IMG/VR virus record: IMGVR_UViG_3300032294_002335
Location: 1-21,085 of that record
Direction: 5' to 3' (one strand)
Origin: a virus
DNA: 21,085 bases
The notes beneath the pieces were generated by a model. That model saw nothing but the letters and a program-made list of their open reading frames with translations. It was not told the DNA's origin and ran no database searches. How positions within the stretch are numbered: the stretch's first letter is position 1; every line of letters starts with the position of its first letter. Positions 14,422 to 19,743 of the stretch are shown here, one piece after another. Both the position numbers and the translations under genes were made by a program.

Positions 14422-14618
14422 AGGATCTCCATCAATCGCTTCGCGTCTTGGATGTCACGACGAATGATGCCGTGACCAATTGCATTCGACGGGCTGAGTT
14501 TTTCAATCGCCCGCTCCATCTCCTTCGCATACATCTCAAGCACCATCGCAATGAATGCCGAGTCAGATGGCGTAAGCTGAAGCACGTTCAGAACTTTGCG
14601 CTCAGATTTGTTTTCCAT
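14418..14618 (-). CDS. Small helical hypothetical protein
   Basis: A 66-residue protein, almost wholly helical (SDSAFIAMVLEMYAKEMERAIEKL, RRDIQDAKRLMEIL). The region before ATG 14618 lies in the 3' end of the upstream gene, with a 17-nt overlap. It ends in an ATGA overlap with the DUF3846-like gene. Not recognised. Confidence 0.65.
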   Translation of the reverse strand: MENKSERKVLNVLQLTPSDSAFIAMVLEMYAKEMERAIEKLSPSNAIGHGIIRRDIQDAKRLMEIL

Positions 14619-14787
14619 TTATCTTCTCCAAGTAATCGGTTACTTCTTCTTGCAGATCCCACCACAAGGCTTCGATCCAATCATCCCAAACCTCGCGAGC
14701 AATAGCATCGGCCTCCTCCCGATCCCTTGCCTCTACCTCCCTCAGTCGATCCCGAAGATCCACGATATGCGAGAATAATCTTTCCAT
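14602..14787 (-). CDS. Small charged coiled-coil-like protein
   Basis: A 61-residue helical protein (HIVDLRDRLREVEARDREEADAIAREVWDDWIEALWWDLQEEV) with alternating acidic and basic residues and four Trp. AGAAAGG lies 9 nt before the ATG. A 46-nt gap separates it from the upstream gene, so it may begin its own translation unit. Not recognised. Confidence 0.65.
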   Translation of the reverse strand: MERLFSHIVDLRDRLREVEARDREEADAIAREVWDDWIEALWWDLQEEVTDYLEKINGKQI

Positions 14788-14833
14788 GACACATACCTTT
14801 CTTTGAAGTGTCGAGGTGAGAACCGTAAACTAA

Positions 14834-15097
14834 CTATTGACCTTTGTCCTCTGACATTTTTGCATGGCTGCTCAGCAATTTACGCAGACGTTCGATCTCT
14901 TTTTCTGCTTCCATCAGCTTTTTAATCTCAAGACAGATCTGGTTGTGCGACTCGTTGTGCTTTTCTATAAACTTTAAGCTGAGGTTGTGATTCTCTTTAC
15001 GCAATTCTTCAATCTCTTCAATCGTTTCTTCAAGCACGATCTTCTGACCGCCCGTTGCCCAAGGCATCCAGTTCTTTAGCTTCTGTAAGATGTCCAT
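14834..15097 (-). CDS. Coiled-coil relative of the tandem MDI-type array
   Basis: An 87-residue, almost entirely coiled-coil protein. The start MDILQKLKNW resembles MDILKRLRN and MDIVERLRS of the array genes downstream in sequence (16584-17253), and it contains EIERLRKLL near the end, but it lacks the shared ALKGDE terminus. It therefore looks like an outlying or older member of the same family. Its ATG overlaps the upstream stop by 1 nt (TAATG). Function is unknown. Confidence 0.7.
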   Translation of the reverse strand: MDILQKLKNWMPWATGGQKIVLEETIEEIEELRKENHNLSLKFIEKHNESHNQICLEIKKLMEAEKEIERLRKLLSSHAKMSEDKGQ

Positions 15098-15438
15098 TAC
15101 TCGTCTTCCTCATGGATCAATTCATACGCGGCCTTCATCGCCGGACTGTTGGTCACGGAACTCGGATAGTACTCGGCATAGTCGTTGTACAAATTCTGAA
15201 GGGCCGCAAAAAGTGTTGTGCCCCAATCACTATTCTTCTGGTTTAGGTCTTGTAGGATTTGGATCATCGCACGATTGTTTCGGATTATTGCGTAGTTGTC
15301 TCTGATCGTATCGTCCTTAAACTTTAAGACAGATTCGATACGCTCCTTCAACTTGAGACAGAGCTTATCGCACTTCGTGCAACCCTCACACGGATCACCA
15401 TTTAACCACGGGTCCACTATCTCTGCGGCTGTTGTCAT
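15097..15438 (-). CDS. Hypothetical protein with N-terminal cysteine cluster
   Basis: A 113-residue protein. The N-terminal part has four closely spaced cysteines (DPCEGCTKCDKLCLKL, pattern CxxCxxCxxxC), which could bind zinc or an Fe-S cluster; the rest is helical. GAGGTGAAG precedes the ATG. The 3' end overlaps the next gene by 1 nt. CxxCxxCxxxC is also the spacing used by ferredoxin-like clusters, but the length and lack of other ferredoxin features argue for structural zinc. Not recognised. Confidence 0.65.
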   Translation of the reverse strand: MTTAAEIVDPWLNGDPCEGCTKCDKLCLKLKERIESVLKFKDDTIRDNYAIIRNNRAMIQILQDLNQKNSDWGTTLFAALQNLYNDYAEYYPSSVTNSPAMKAAYELIHEEDE

Positions 15439-15442
15439 TTCT

Positions 15443-15523
15443 TCACCTCATCAAATTGATTATGCTGATGCCAACAAAGATTCCCGCAAGAACCCCCGTC
15501 ACGTAGGCCGGAAAACATTCCAT
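15443..15523 (-). CDS. 26-residue membrane peptide
   Basis: A very short ORF (start MECFPAYVTGVLAG, end ISIINLMR) that is one hydrophobic helix. It fills the only gap between two coupled genes. The ATG overlaps the upstream stop by 1 nt, and GGAGATGAG from the upstream gene's last codons supplies the binding site, as at the array junctions. It ends 5 nt before the next ATG. Small size keeps the confidence moderate. Confidence 0.5.
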   Translation of the reverse strand: MECFPAYVTGVLAGIFVGISIINLMR

Positions 15524-15780
15524 CACTCATCTCCATTTAGTGCGGCACGGGCTTTGCGAAAATCACCAAGCGTTAAATCAAAACGCTTATCCACGCCAAA
15601 CCCATAAGACATTGGCATCGTGTCTGGCTGTTCATCCCAATTGCCTTTCACAACATCTGCAAACGGCTTCAACGCTTCCCGCAACCGTTCAATCTCTTTG
15701 GCGGCCTCTGGCCCGTCTGGGTTGACATAATACCTTGTTGTCTCTCCGACGACTTGTCTGAGCCTTTCAATCAATGTCAT
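15523..15780 (-). CDS. Array paralogue A (IERLR / GDE family)
   Basis: An 85-residue member of the tandem family. It starts TLIERLRQ, has the NPDGPEAAKEIERLREALKPF module in the middle and ends in ARAALNGDE, a one-residue variant of the shared terminus. The NPDGPEAA block is shared with paralogue E (16584-16772), where it follows a similar YY/WY-V/I sequence. It starts in an ATGA overlap with the gene upstream. No catalytic motif is visible. Short phage proteins with ADEIERLRE-type coils are common in phages of alphaproteobacteria, but their function is unknown. Confidence 0.75.
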   Translation of the reverse strand: MTLIERLRQVVGETTRYYVNPDGPEAAKEIERLREALKPFADVVKGNWDEQPDTMPMSYGFGVDKRFDLTLGDFRKARAALNGDE

Positions 15781-16055
15781 CCCCGAACCTTCCTGTTCTG
15801 CAAAACCCTTAACGCAATTTGCTTCGCCCGTTCTGCTGTTGCCTTGCCAGTGGCAATACGTTCCAATGCATCCATGAACATTTCATGGTCCAATTCATAC
15901 CGATGCGCTTCAACGTAATTCTGATGCCACATGGACGCTTGCGCTTCCCAATACTGAGCCGCCGTGATCGTGTCTTTGCGGAGATTAACGACGTTATTCC
16001 CCGCATCTTCCGCGTCAATCCTTGCGGCCTCTTCCTGTGTCCAGTTCTTGCTCAT
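15777..16055 (-). CDS. Unrelated gene inserted in the array
   Basis: A 92-residue helical protein that lacks both the IERLR module and the GDE terminus (it ends LQNRKVRG). It still uses the array junction repeat as its binding site, starting at ATG 16055 with a TGATG overlap. A GTG one codon earlier is less likely. It contains AAQYWEAQASMWHQNYVEAHRYE and ALERIATGKATAERAKQIALRVL. Not recognised. Its presence shows that the junction can serve foreign genes. Confidence 0.7.
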   Translation of the reverse strand: MSKNWTQEEAARIDAEDAGNNVVNLRKDTITAAQYWEAQASMWHQNYVEAHRYELDHEMFMDALERIATGKATAERAKQIALRVLQNRKVRG

Positions 16056-16258
16056 CACTCATCTCCCTTTAGTGCGGCTTCGGCAAATGACCAAACGTCT
16101 AATCCATCGTTATTTTCCGCAATGCGTTTCAACGCTTCCCGCAACCGCTCAATCTCGTCGGCGGCTTCAACAAAAAACTGCGCCAAATCTGCGTCTGAAA
16201 ACTGATGTGGTTGGTTTTCAGGATCGCGGATTGCTTTTGCTATTTCTCTATAGTTCAT
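16055..16258 (-). CDS. Array paralogue C
   Basis: A 67-residue member: a distinct N-terminus (NYREIAKAIRDPENQPHQFS), then EAADEIERLREALKRIAENNDGL and the shared end AEAALKGDE. I start it at ATG 16258, overlapping the upstream stop by 1 nt. The central AADEIERLRE block is the same as in paralogue D, including at nucleotide level. Function is unknown; a short coiled coil that could dimerise with other members is likely. Confidence 0.75.
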   Translation of the reverse strand: MNYREIAKAIRDPENQPHQFSDADLAQFFVEAADEIERLREALKRIAENNDGLDVWSFAEAALKGDE

Positions 16259-16584
16259 CACTCATCTCCCTTTAGTGCGGCACGGGCGCAATCTGTTATT
16301 ACGTTCATCGTTGGTTTGTCATAGCGTTGTGACACCGCAAGAATTGCCGTCAGCGCCGATCTTAATTCTTTGTTTCTCTCGTTTCTTGAAAATGCGGAAC
16401 GTGAGTATTTTTCAGCTTTATCTACGGCAGAAACAAATTCCAATTTTAATTTGTTGTTCTCTTCCCGCAACCGCTCAATCTCGTCGGCGGCCTCTTTGAC
16501 ACGGGCTGCGCTTACTTGAACCCATACAATATCAGGATCATGCCATCCTTCTTGATTGGAACGTAAGTATTTAACAATATCCAT
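16258..16584 (-). CDS. Array paralogue D
   Basis: At 108 residues this is the longest member. It starts MDIVKYLRSN, then VKEAADEIERLREENNKLKLEF (coiled coil), an extra helical region (VDKAEKYSRSAFSRNERNKELRSALTAILAVS) and the shared end CARAALKGDE. The start is ATG 16584 with a TGATG overlap. The N-terminus is like that of E and G. The extra central region is absent from other members, in line with modular growth. Confidence 0.75.
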   Translation of the reverse strand: MDIVKYLRSNQEGWHDPDIVWVQVSAARVKEAADEIERLREENNKLKLEFVSAVDKAEKYSRSAFSRNERNKELRSALTAILAVSQRYDKPTMNVITDCARAALKGDE

Positions 16585-16772
16585 CACTCATCTCCCTTTA
16601 GCGCGGAACGGGCGGCTGCACGGTCTGTTTCATCGCCATCATCTAATAAGTTCCAAATAATAACCCGCAACCGCACAATTTCGGCTGCGGCTTCTGGCCC
16701 GTCTGGGTTGATATACCATCTCGTCGTGCCTTCTATACCGCCAACAGATCGCAACCGTTCAACAATATCCAT
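16584..16772 (-). CDS. Array paralogue E (mosaic of A-like and F-like halves)
   Basis: A 62-residue member. The first half (MDIVERLRS...WYINPDGPEAAAEIVRLR) resembles paralogue A; the second half (IIWNLLDDGDETDR then ARSALKGDE) is nearly the same as paralogue F. It therefore looks like a recombinant. The start is ATG 16772 with a TGATG overlap. No catalytic motif. Function unknown. Confidence 0.75.
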   Translation of the reverse strand: MDIVERLRSVGGIEGTTRWYINPDGPEAAAEIVRLRVIIWNLLDDGDETDRAAARSALKGDE

Positions 16773-16978
16773 CACTCATCTCCCTTTAGTGCGGCACGGG
16801 CGGCTAATGCTTCTGTGCGGTCTGTCTCATCACCGTCATCAAGCAAATTCCAAATAATGCGCCGCAACCGCTCAATCTCGGCATCTTTCTTAATCAAAGC
16901 GTCTAAATAAACCCTGTTCTCTTCGCAAATGCGTTTTATCCCTGATCCAATATCAAATAATTCAGACGTGCTTATCAT
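16772..16978 (-). CDS. Array paralogue F
   Basis: A 68-residue member with a unique N-terminus (ISTSELFDIGSGIKRICEENRVY), then KDAEIERLRRIIWNLLDDGDETDR shared with paralogue E and the end AARAALKGDE. The start is ATG 16978 with a TGATG overlap. The acidic DDGDETD patch occurs only in E and F. Function unknown. Confidence 0.75.
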   Translation of the reverse strand: MISTSELFDIGSGIKRICEENRVYLDALIKKDAEIERLRRIIWNLLDDGDETDRTEALAARAALKGDE

Positions 16979-17253
16979 CACTCATCTCCCTTTAGTGCGG
17001 TATCAATAATCATTTCAGCATCAATGTATGATTTATCCTCAATACATTCTTTCACTGCTGCCAACGCTTCCCGCAACCGCTCGATCTCTTTCTCAAGTAA
17101 AGAACGATCAGGCTGAACGCTCTCAGGAGCAATATCTGGAAATACCGATTTCCAGATATCAAGTTCTTCCTGCAACCGCTTGATCTCTTCCTCAAGTATA
17201 GATGCGGCGGGTTCGCTCTTCTGTGTGTTACGCAACCGTTTAAGAATATCCAT
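16978..17253 (-). CDS. Array paralogue G (first gene of the array)
   Basis: A 91-residue member with two copies of the coil module: EEEIKRLQEELDIW and LEKEIERLREALAAV, after a start MDILKRLRN. It ends IIDTALKGDE. The doubling fits internal duplication. The upstream junction (17251-17267) is a diverged form of the repeat with GGGGGAATAAG as binding site, so the array appears to begin here. The start is ATG 17253 with a 1-nt overlap. Function unknown. Confidence 0.75.
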   Translation of the reverse strand: MDILKRLRNTQKSEPAASILEEEIKRLQEELDIWKSVFPDIAPESVQPDRSLLEKEIERLREALAAVKECIEDKSYIDAEMIIDTALKGDE

Positions 17254-17555
17254 CACTTATTCCCCCTCGGTGGTGGCAGGTACGTGTAAGGGTAGACGTT
17301 ATCCATGACACCTGACACGAACTTCACGATCCGGTAATCACTGTCATTGTAACGCATATCAGGCTCACGATGGCCGGACACAATCTCAGCTTCGATTTCG
17401 TCAAACAACTCGTCGAGATCATGCAAAGCATGGGCGTACTTTTCATACGTCGTCGGGGTCTCGTCATCATTCTCGTCAATCGTAGTCCAACAGTTCACCC
17501 AACCATCGGCAACGGTCCAGTGCTGGACTTCGAAGTGCTCTTTGACATCTGTCAT
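17253..17555 (-). CDS. Conserved small phage protein of unknown function
   Basis: A 100-residue acidic protein. The start pattern HFEVQHWTVADGWVNCWTT and the later YNDSDYRIVKF resemble a family of short phage proteins I have seen without assigned function. The ATG overlaps the upstream stop by 4 nt within the string GGCAAATGACAGA, a start context shared with the genes at 17728 and 18275. The 3' end provides the binding site for the array. Confidence 0.75.
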   Translation of the reverse strand: MTDVKEHFEVQHWTVADGWVNCWTTIDENDDETPTTYEKYAHALHDLDELFDEIEAEIVSGHREPDMRYNDSDYRIVKFVSGVMDNVYPYTYLPPPRGNK

Positions 17556-17728
17556 TTGCCATTCTCCAGATCCTCAATGGAAGTCTTAATGAGATAAAGA
17601 TCCGTTTCCGTATGAATACGGAACGCCTCCAGATGCCCGACATCCATACAAAGTTCTTTAACCAAACGATCTAACTCCGCGACCTTGTCGAGAAGGTACT
17701 GGACCTGTGGTCCGTGGTTCTCTGTCAT
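17552..17728 (-). CDS. Small coiled-coil protein
   Basis: A 58-residue ORF starting MTENHGPQVQYLLDKVAELD and ending IKTSIEDLENGK, helical with heptad-like spacing. It fills the gap between two coupled genes, and both ends are ATGA overlaps, which supports it strongly despite its size. The start context is GGCAAATGACAGA. Not recognised. Confidence 0.7.
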   Translation of the reverse strand: MTENHGPQVQYLLDKVAELDRLVKELCMDVGHLEAFRIHTETDLYLIKTSIEDLENGK

Positions 17729-18081
17729 TTGCCGCTCCGAAACTGTTCAAGAAGACGCAGGGCTTCTTCGCTATCGCCAAGCACGAGCTGGTCGAGGATC
17801 TTCTGATACTCGTTCTTCAGGGCTTCCTCTTCTTTTTTGCAACTTGCAAAATCAAACTCAACCTCGTCATGAAACACGACATAGTTATACCAAGCGTTTT
17901 GATAATAAGCGCCTTCTTTGTAAGGCTTTATGCTGACCTCCCCTTTGAGAAGGGCCTTCAATTTGTCCTTCTCTGAAATGGTCTTGCACTTGGCCTTATA
18001 CTTTTTAGTGATCGCATCGTTGCGTTCACGATAGATATCGTTCGCCCGTCCTTTTGCGTATTTCAATTGTGTGCTGTTCAT
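17725..18081 (-). CDS. Hypothetical Lys/Glu-rich protein
   Basis: A 118-residue protein: helical, lysine-rich N-terminus (YAKGRANDIYRERNDAITKKYKAKCK), a central part with tyrosines and aromatic residues (YKEGAYYQNAWYNYVVFHDEVEFDF) and a helical acidic C-terminus. It overlaps both neighbours by 4 nt. I do not recognise it. Confidence 0.7.
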   Translation of the reverse strand: MNSTQLKYAKGRANDIYRERNDAITKKYKAKCKTISEKDKLKALLKGEVSIKPYKEGAYYQNAWYNYVVFHDEVEFDFASCKKEEEALKNEYQKILDQLVLGDSEEALRLLEQFRSGK

Positions 18082-18275
18082 TTGCTTTCTTCCTTCTGTA
18101 CTTCGTGCTTTGGTTCAATGCTTCCACGGTTCAACGTCACCGTGATGTAATCAATTTCATTCCAGTCTGGACCGCTTTCCACGATGTCGTGGAGATCTTC
18201 CAATTCCTCAAACGAGACAACCTTAGAGATGCGGTGAGTGCGATATTTGATCTCTGCCATCCATCTGTCTGTCAT
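18078..18275 (-). CDS. Conserved small phage protein of unknown function
   Basis: A 65-residue protein with a pattern (IKYRT...VVSFEELEDLHDIVESGPDWNEIDYITVTLNR) that I recall from other alphaproteobacterial phage small proteins. The binding site is AGAAAGGAACGAGG upstream of GGCAAATG. A small perfect hairpin (18297-18314) lies just before it. Function unknown. Confidence 0.75.
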   Translation of the reverse strand: MTDRWMAEIKYRTHRISKVVSFEELEDLHDIVESGPDWNEIDYITVTLNRGSIEPKHEVQKEESK

Positions 18276-18291
18276 TTGCCCTCGTTCCTTT

Positions 18292-18348
18292 CTAAACGAT
18301 GCTTCTTCGCATCGTGCGCGATGCCGACCAAACGATGATGTCTGTCAT
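18292..18348 (-). CDS. Possible 18-residue leader peptide
   Basis: A short ORF (MTDIIVWSASRTMRRSIV) that starts by ATGA overlap with the upstream gene and stops inside the binding site of the next gene (TAGAAAGG). The arrangement would carry ribosomes through the hairpin at 18297-18314 to the next start. It may be only a coupling device or chance. Confidence 0.3.
   Translation of the reverse strand: MTDIIVWSASRTMRRSIV
18297..18314 (-). other. Small perfect hairpin
   Basis: CGATGC and GCATCG flank a 6-nt loop, directly upstream of the binding site for the 18275 gene. No T run follows. It could modulate access to that site. Confidence 0.4.
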
Positions 18349-18656
18349 GCTACGCCCCCGTGCTTCTCAATGATCTCATCCAGAATATACGCGGGGACAT
18401 ACCCAAAGACAGATGAGTCATGCGGGTTCTCTGGGTCGTCAGCATACTGAAACAAAAGGTTCTCATCCTCTGTTGGATAGCCAACCTCAAATGAATAGTA
18501 ATAATCAAGACGGCTTTGACGCGGTTCACAGTAGTGCGTCTCGCTCGCCTGAACACTCATTTTGAAGCCATCCTTACAAGTGATATGCGGCTTCACGTAT
18601 TCGTCCCCAAGACCACGAAAGATCTCGTTGATTATCTGTCCGGTGTACATTGCCAT
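18345..18656 (-). CDS. Conserved small phage protein with the shared leader
   Basis: A 103-residue protein with the pattern MSVQASETHYCEPR, YYYSFEVGYP and VFGYVPAYILDEIIEKHGG, known to me as a recurrent hypothetical protein in alphaproteobacterial phages. The start is ATG 18656, next to the leader AGAAAGGAGAGGACAG; a second ATG two codons later is possible. A GC-rich hairpin (18681-18702) separates it from the first gene of the cluster. Function unknown. Confidence 0.8.
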   Translation of the reverse strand: MAMYTGQIINEIFRGLGDEYVKPHITCKDGFKMSVQASETHYCEPRQSRLDYYYSFEVGYPTEDENLLFQYADDPENPHDSSVFGYVPAYILDEIIEKHGGVA

Positions 18657-18680
18657 CTGTCCTCTCCTTTCTACGAGAAG

Positions 18681-18702
18681 GTCGGGAGCCGAAGCCCCCG
18701 AC
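18681..18702 (-). other. Intergenic stem-loop after the first leftward gene
   Basis: GTCGGG pairs with CCCGAC, continued by GC/GC around a CGAA tetraloop, with one A-C mismatch. It stands between the stop at 18729 and the leader at 18657-18675. No T run follows on the - strand, so it is more likely an RNA stability, processing or partial termination element than a full terminator. Confidence 0.55.
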
Positions 18703-18728
18703 TAAAGTATTACTGGTTCATTACCCGT

Positions 18729-19169
18729 TCAAGCCGCAACTGTTTCCTGTTGCTTGGTCAGCCACCGCTCGTGACGCTCCTGCACACGCTCATGCGCCGA
18801 GGCATCGACATAGGAGGTGGTCGCCTCACGCGACAGGCGATCCATGATCTTCCGGTTGAACTGGGCCTCGGTCAGGGATGAGGCATTCGTCCACAGGCCG
18901 ATATGGTTTACAATGTCTTCCTTGGTCAGGTAGATCTCTACCCAGTCCCCAGAAATCGAATCAGAGTACTGAATGTCCGAGCCATTCAGCTTCTGAAGGA
19001 CAGCGATACGACGGAATACCTCGTCCACGTTCGCCTTGGTGATCGATCCAATGCCTGTCAGCAAGCTCGACCAGATCAGGTAATTCGTCACAGGGTGGAT
19101 CTTCGAGTCGTCGAACGGACTCGTCGTGATGTGATCAGGGACGAGGTGATAATCAAAATTCAAAGACAT
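18729..19169 (-). CDS. First gene of the leftward cluster, hypothetical
   Basis: A 146-residue protein starting MSLNFDYHLVPDH at ATG 19169, with GGAGAAAG 4-11 nt upstream; the longer frame to 19205 would run through the leader hairpin and is rejected. It contains PVTNYLIWSSLLTGIGSITKANVDEVFRRIAVLQ, a pattern that recurs in phage hypothetical proteins, and a helical C-terminus with His and Arg. Being the first gene after a strong promoter, it should be expressed very early and highly. No enzymatic motif seen; takeover of host functions is a guess from position. Confidence 0.8.
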   Translation of the reverse strand: MSLNFDYHLVPDHITTSPFDDSKIHPVTNYLIWSSLLTGIGSITKANVDEVFRRIAVLQKLNGSDIQYSDSISGDWVEIYLTKEDIVNHIGLWTNASSLTEAQFNRKIMDRLSREATTSYVDASAHERVQERHERWLTKQQETVAA

Positions 19170-19192
19170 ATTCTTTCTCCATGTCTGCTTAT

Positions 19193-19210
19193 GTCGGTCT
19201 CCCAACCGAC
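19193..19210 (-). other. Leader hairpin before the first leftward gene
   Basis: GTCGGT and ACCGAC form a 6-bp stem with a 6-nt loop. It falls between the promoter -10 box (19217-19222) and the binding site, so it lies near the 5' end of the predicted early transcript. It may protect that RNA end. Confidence 0.5.
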
Positions 19211-19216
19211 ACGCAA

Positions 19217-19245
19217 AGAATATGCGGTCGTAACCAAAAGGTCAA
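19217..19245 (-). promoter_or_regulatory. Main leftward promoter (early cluster)
   Basis: On the - strand TTGACC (19240-19245) and TATTCT (19217-19222) are separated by exactly 17 nt, close to sigma70 consensus. It lies 48 nt upstream of the ATG at 19169. It would serve the whole leftward cluster. Palindromes directly upstream (19266-19300) may be activator or repressor sites. Confidence 0.7.
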
Positions 19246-19265
19246 GATACATTTTGGAATACCTG

Positions 19266-19300
19266 CTATGCGTCTGATGCATAGGTACGTCAGTGACGTA
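19266..19300. promoter_or_regulatory. Two adjacent palindromes, candidate operator
   Basis: CTATGC and GCATAG (19266-19271 and 19279-19284) are spaced by 7 nt. One base later comes TACGTCAGTGACGTA (19286-19300), a perfect 15-nt palindrome. Both lie just upstream of the -35 box of the leftward promoter. Such symmetry fits dimeric regulators; the winged-helix protein (11277-11636) or a repressor outside the window could bind here. Confidence 0.55.
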
Positions 19301-19372
19301 TACCAAACAGATTTTATTTTTGTTGGGCAGAGACCGCCAAATATTAAACAGGATTTATGGCGGAGGGAGTCA

Positions 19373-19411
19373 CCGGAGTGGTCGGGGAAACTTTTTATCC
19401 AACCACTCCGG
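19373..19411. repeat. 10-bp inverted repeat with 19-nt loop
   Basis: CCGGAGTGGT (19373-19382) and ACCACTCCGG (19402-19411) are perfect complements. The loop contains TTATCCAAC, which differs from the DnaA-box consensus TTATCCACA at two positions. Confidence 0.7.
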
Positions 19412-19453
19412 AAGCCAATCCCTAGGCAAGGTCAAAGGTAAGAGGAGGGATGT

Positions 19454-19473
19454 CAGGTGTCCAGTGACACCTG
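19454..19473. repeat. 8-bp hairpin
   Basis: CAGGTGTC and GACACCTG around a 4-nt loop. Perfect stem in the non-coding control region. Confidence 0.65.
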
Positions 19474-19483
19474 TCCTTTGTCC

Positions 19484-19514
19484 ACTCTAAAAAGTCGTTG
19501 CAAGTTTTTAGAGT
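19484..19514. repeat. 10-bp AT-rich inverted repeat
   Basis: ACTCTAAAAA (19484-19493) and TTTTTAGAGT (19505-19514) are perfect complements with an 11-nt loop. It lies between the two copies of the 33-34 nt direct repeat. It could be a bidirectional weak terminator or a protein site. Confidence 0.6.
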
Positions 19515-19550
19515 AAGACCGCCAAATATTCAGAGGATTTATGGCGGATG

Positions 19551-19594
19551 TTCCCAAATTGGGAAATTGTCAGTTGTCCACTGCCAGTTGTCCA
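19551..19594. repeat. 15-nt palindrome followed by TTGTCCA direct repeats
   Basis: TTCCCAAATTGGGAA (19551-19565) is a perfect palindrome. It is followed by two copies of CAGTTGTCCA (19571-19580 and 19585-19594), 14 nt apart. Related TTGTCC strings occur nearby at about 19478 and 19692. The pattern looks like iterons. Confidence 0.6.
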
Positions 19595-19743
19595 AAAAGG
19601 GGGGCTTTACAGGAAACTGGCATCTGGATGGGAATCGCGATTTGAATCCGCAGAGCTAAAACAGGGTATTTAGGCTCTGTGAAGGTGAGCTTTGTCCGTT
19701 GCCAACTGACCTATATCTTTTTTCTTTATATAAGAGATAGCAC

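Larger units (their letters stand above)
15521..17001 (-). repeat. Six-copy junction repeat of the tandem small-gene array
   Basis: A 26-nt element recurs at every array junction: 15521-15546, 16053-16078, 16256-16281, 16582-16607, 16770-16795 and 16976-17001. On the gene strand the core is GCACTAAAGGGAGATGAG followed by TGATG. It encodes the end of one gene (A-L-K-G-D-E-stop) and contains the binding site and start of the next. Copies 16053, 16256 and 16770 are identical; 15521, 16582 and 16976 differ by one to a few bases. A second, looser repeat inside the genes encodes EIERLRE. Confidence 0.9.
19331..19548. repeat. 33-34 nt direct repeat, two copies
   Basis: Copies at 19331-19364 and 19516-19548 share AGACCGCCAAATATT, a 4-5 nt variable spacer, and GGATTTATGGCGGA exactly. 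Each copy is also an inverted repeat (CCGCCA...TGGCGG). They lie outside any coding region, in the candidate origin. Confidence 0.85.

Noticed and set aside
15521-17001. Evenly repeated short elements, considered as a CRISPR array
   Set aside because: The repeats lie at gene junctions, the distances between them vary from about 190 to 510 nt and the intervals are coding; there are no cas genes.
19293-19490. + strand ORFs in the control region
   Set aside because: They run through palindromes and repeats, lack binding sites and have shadow-like composition.
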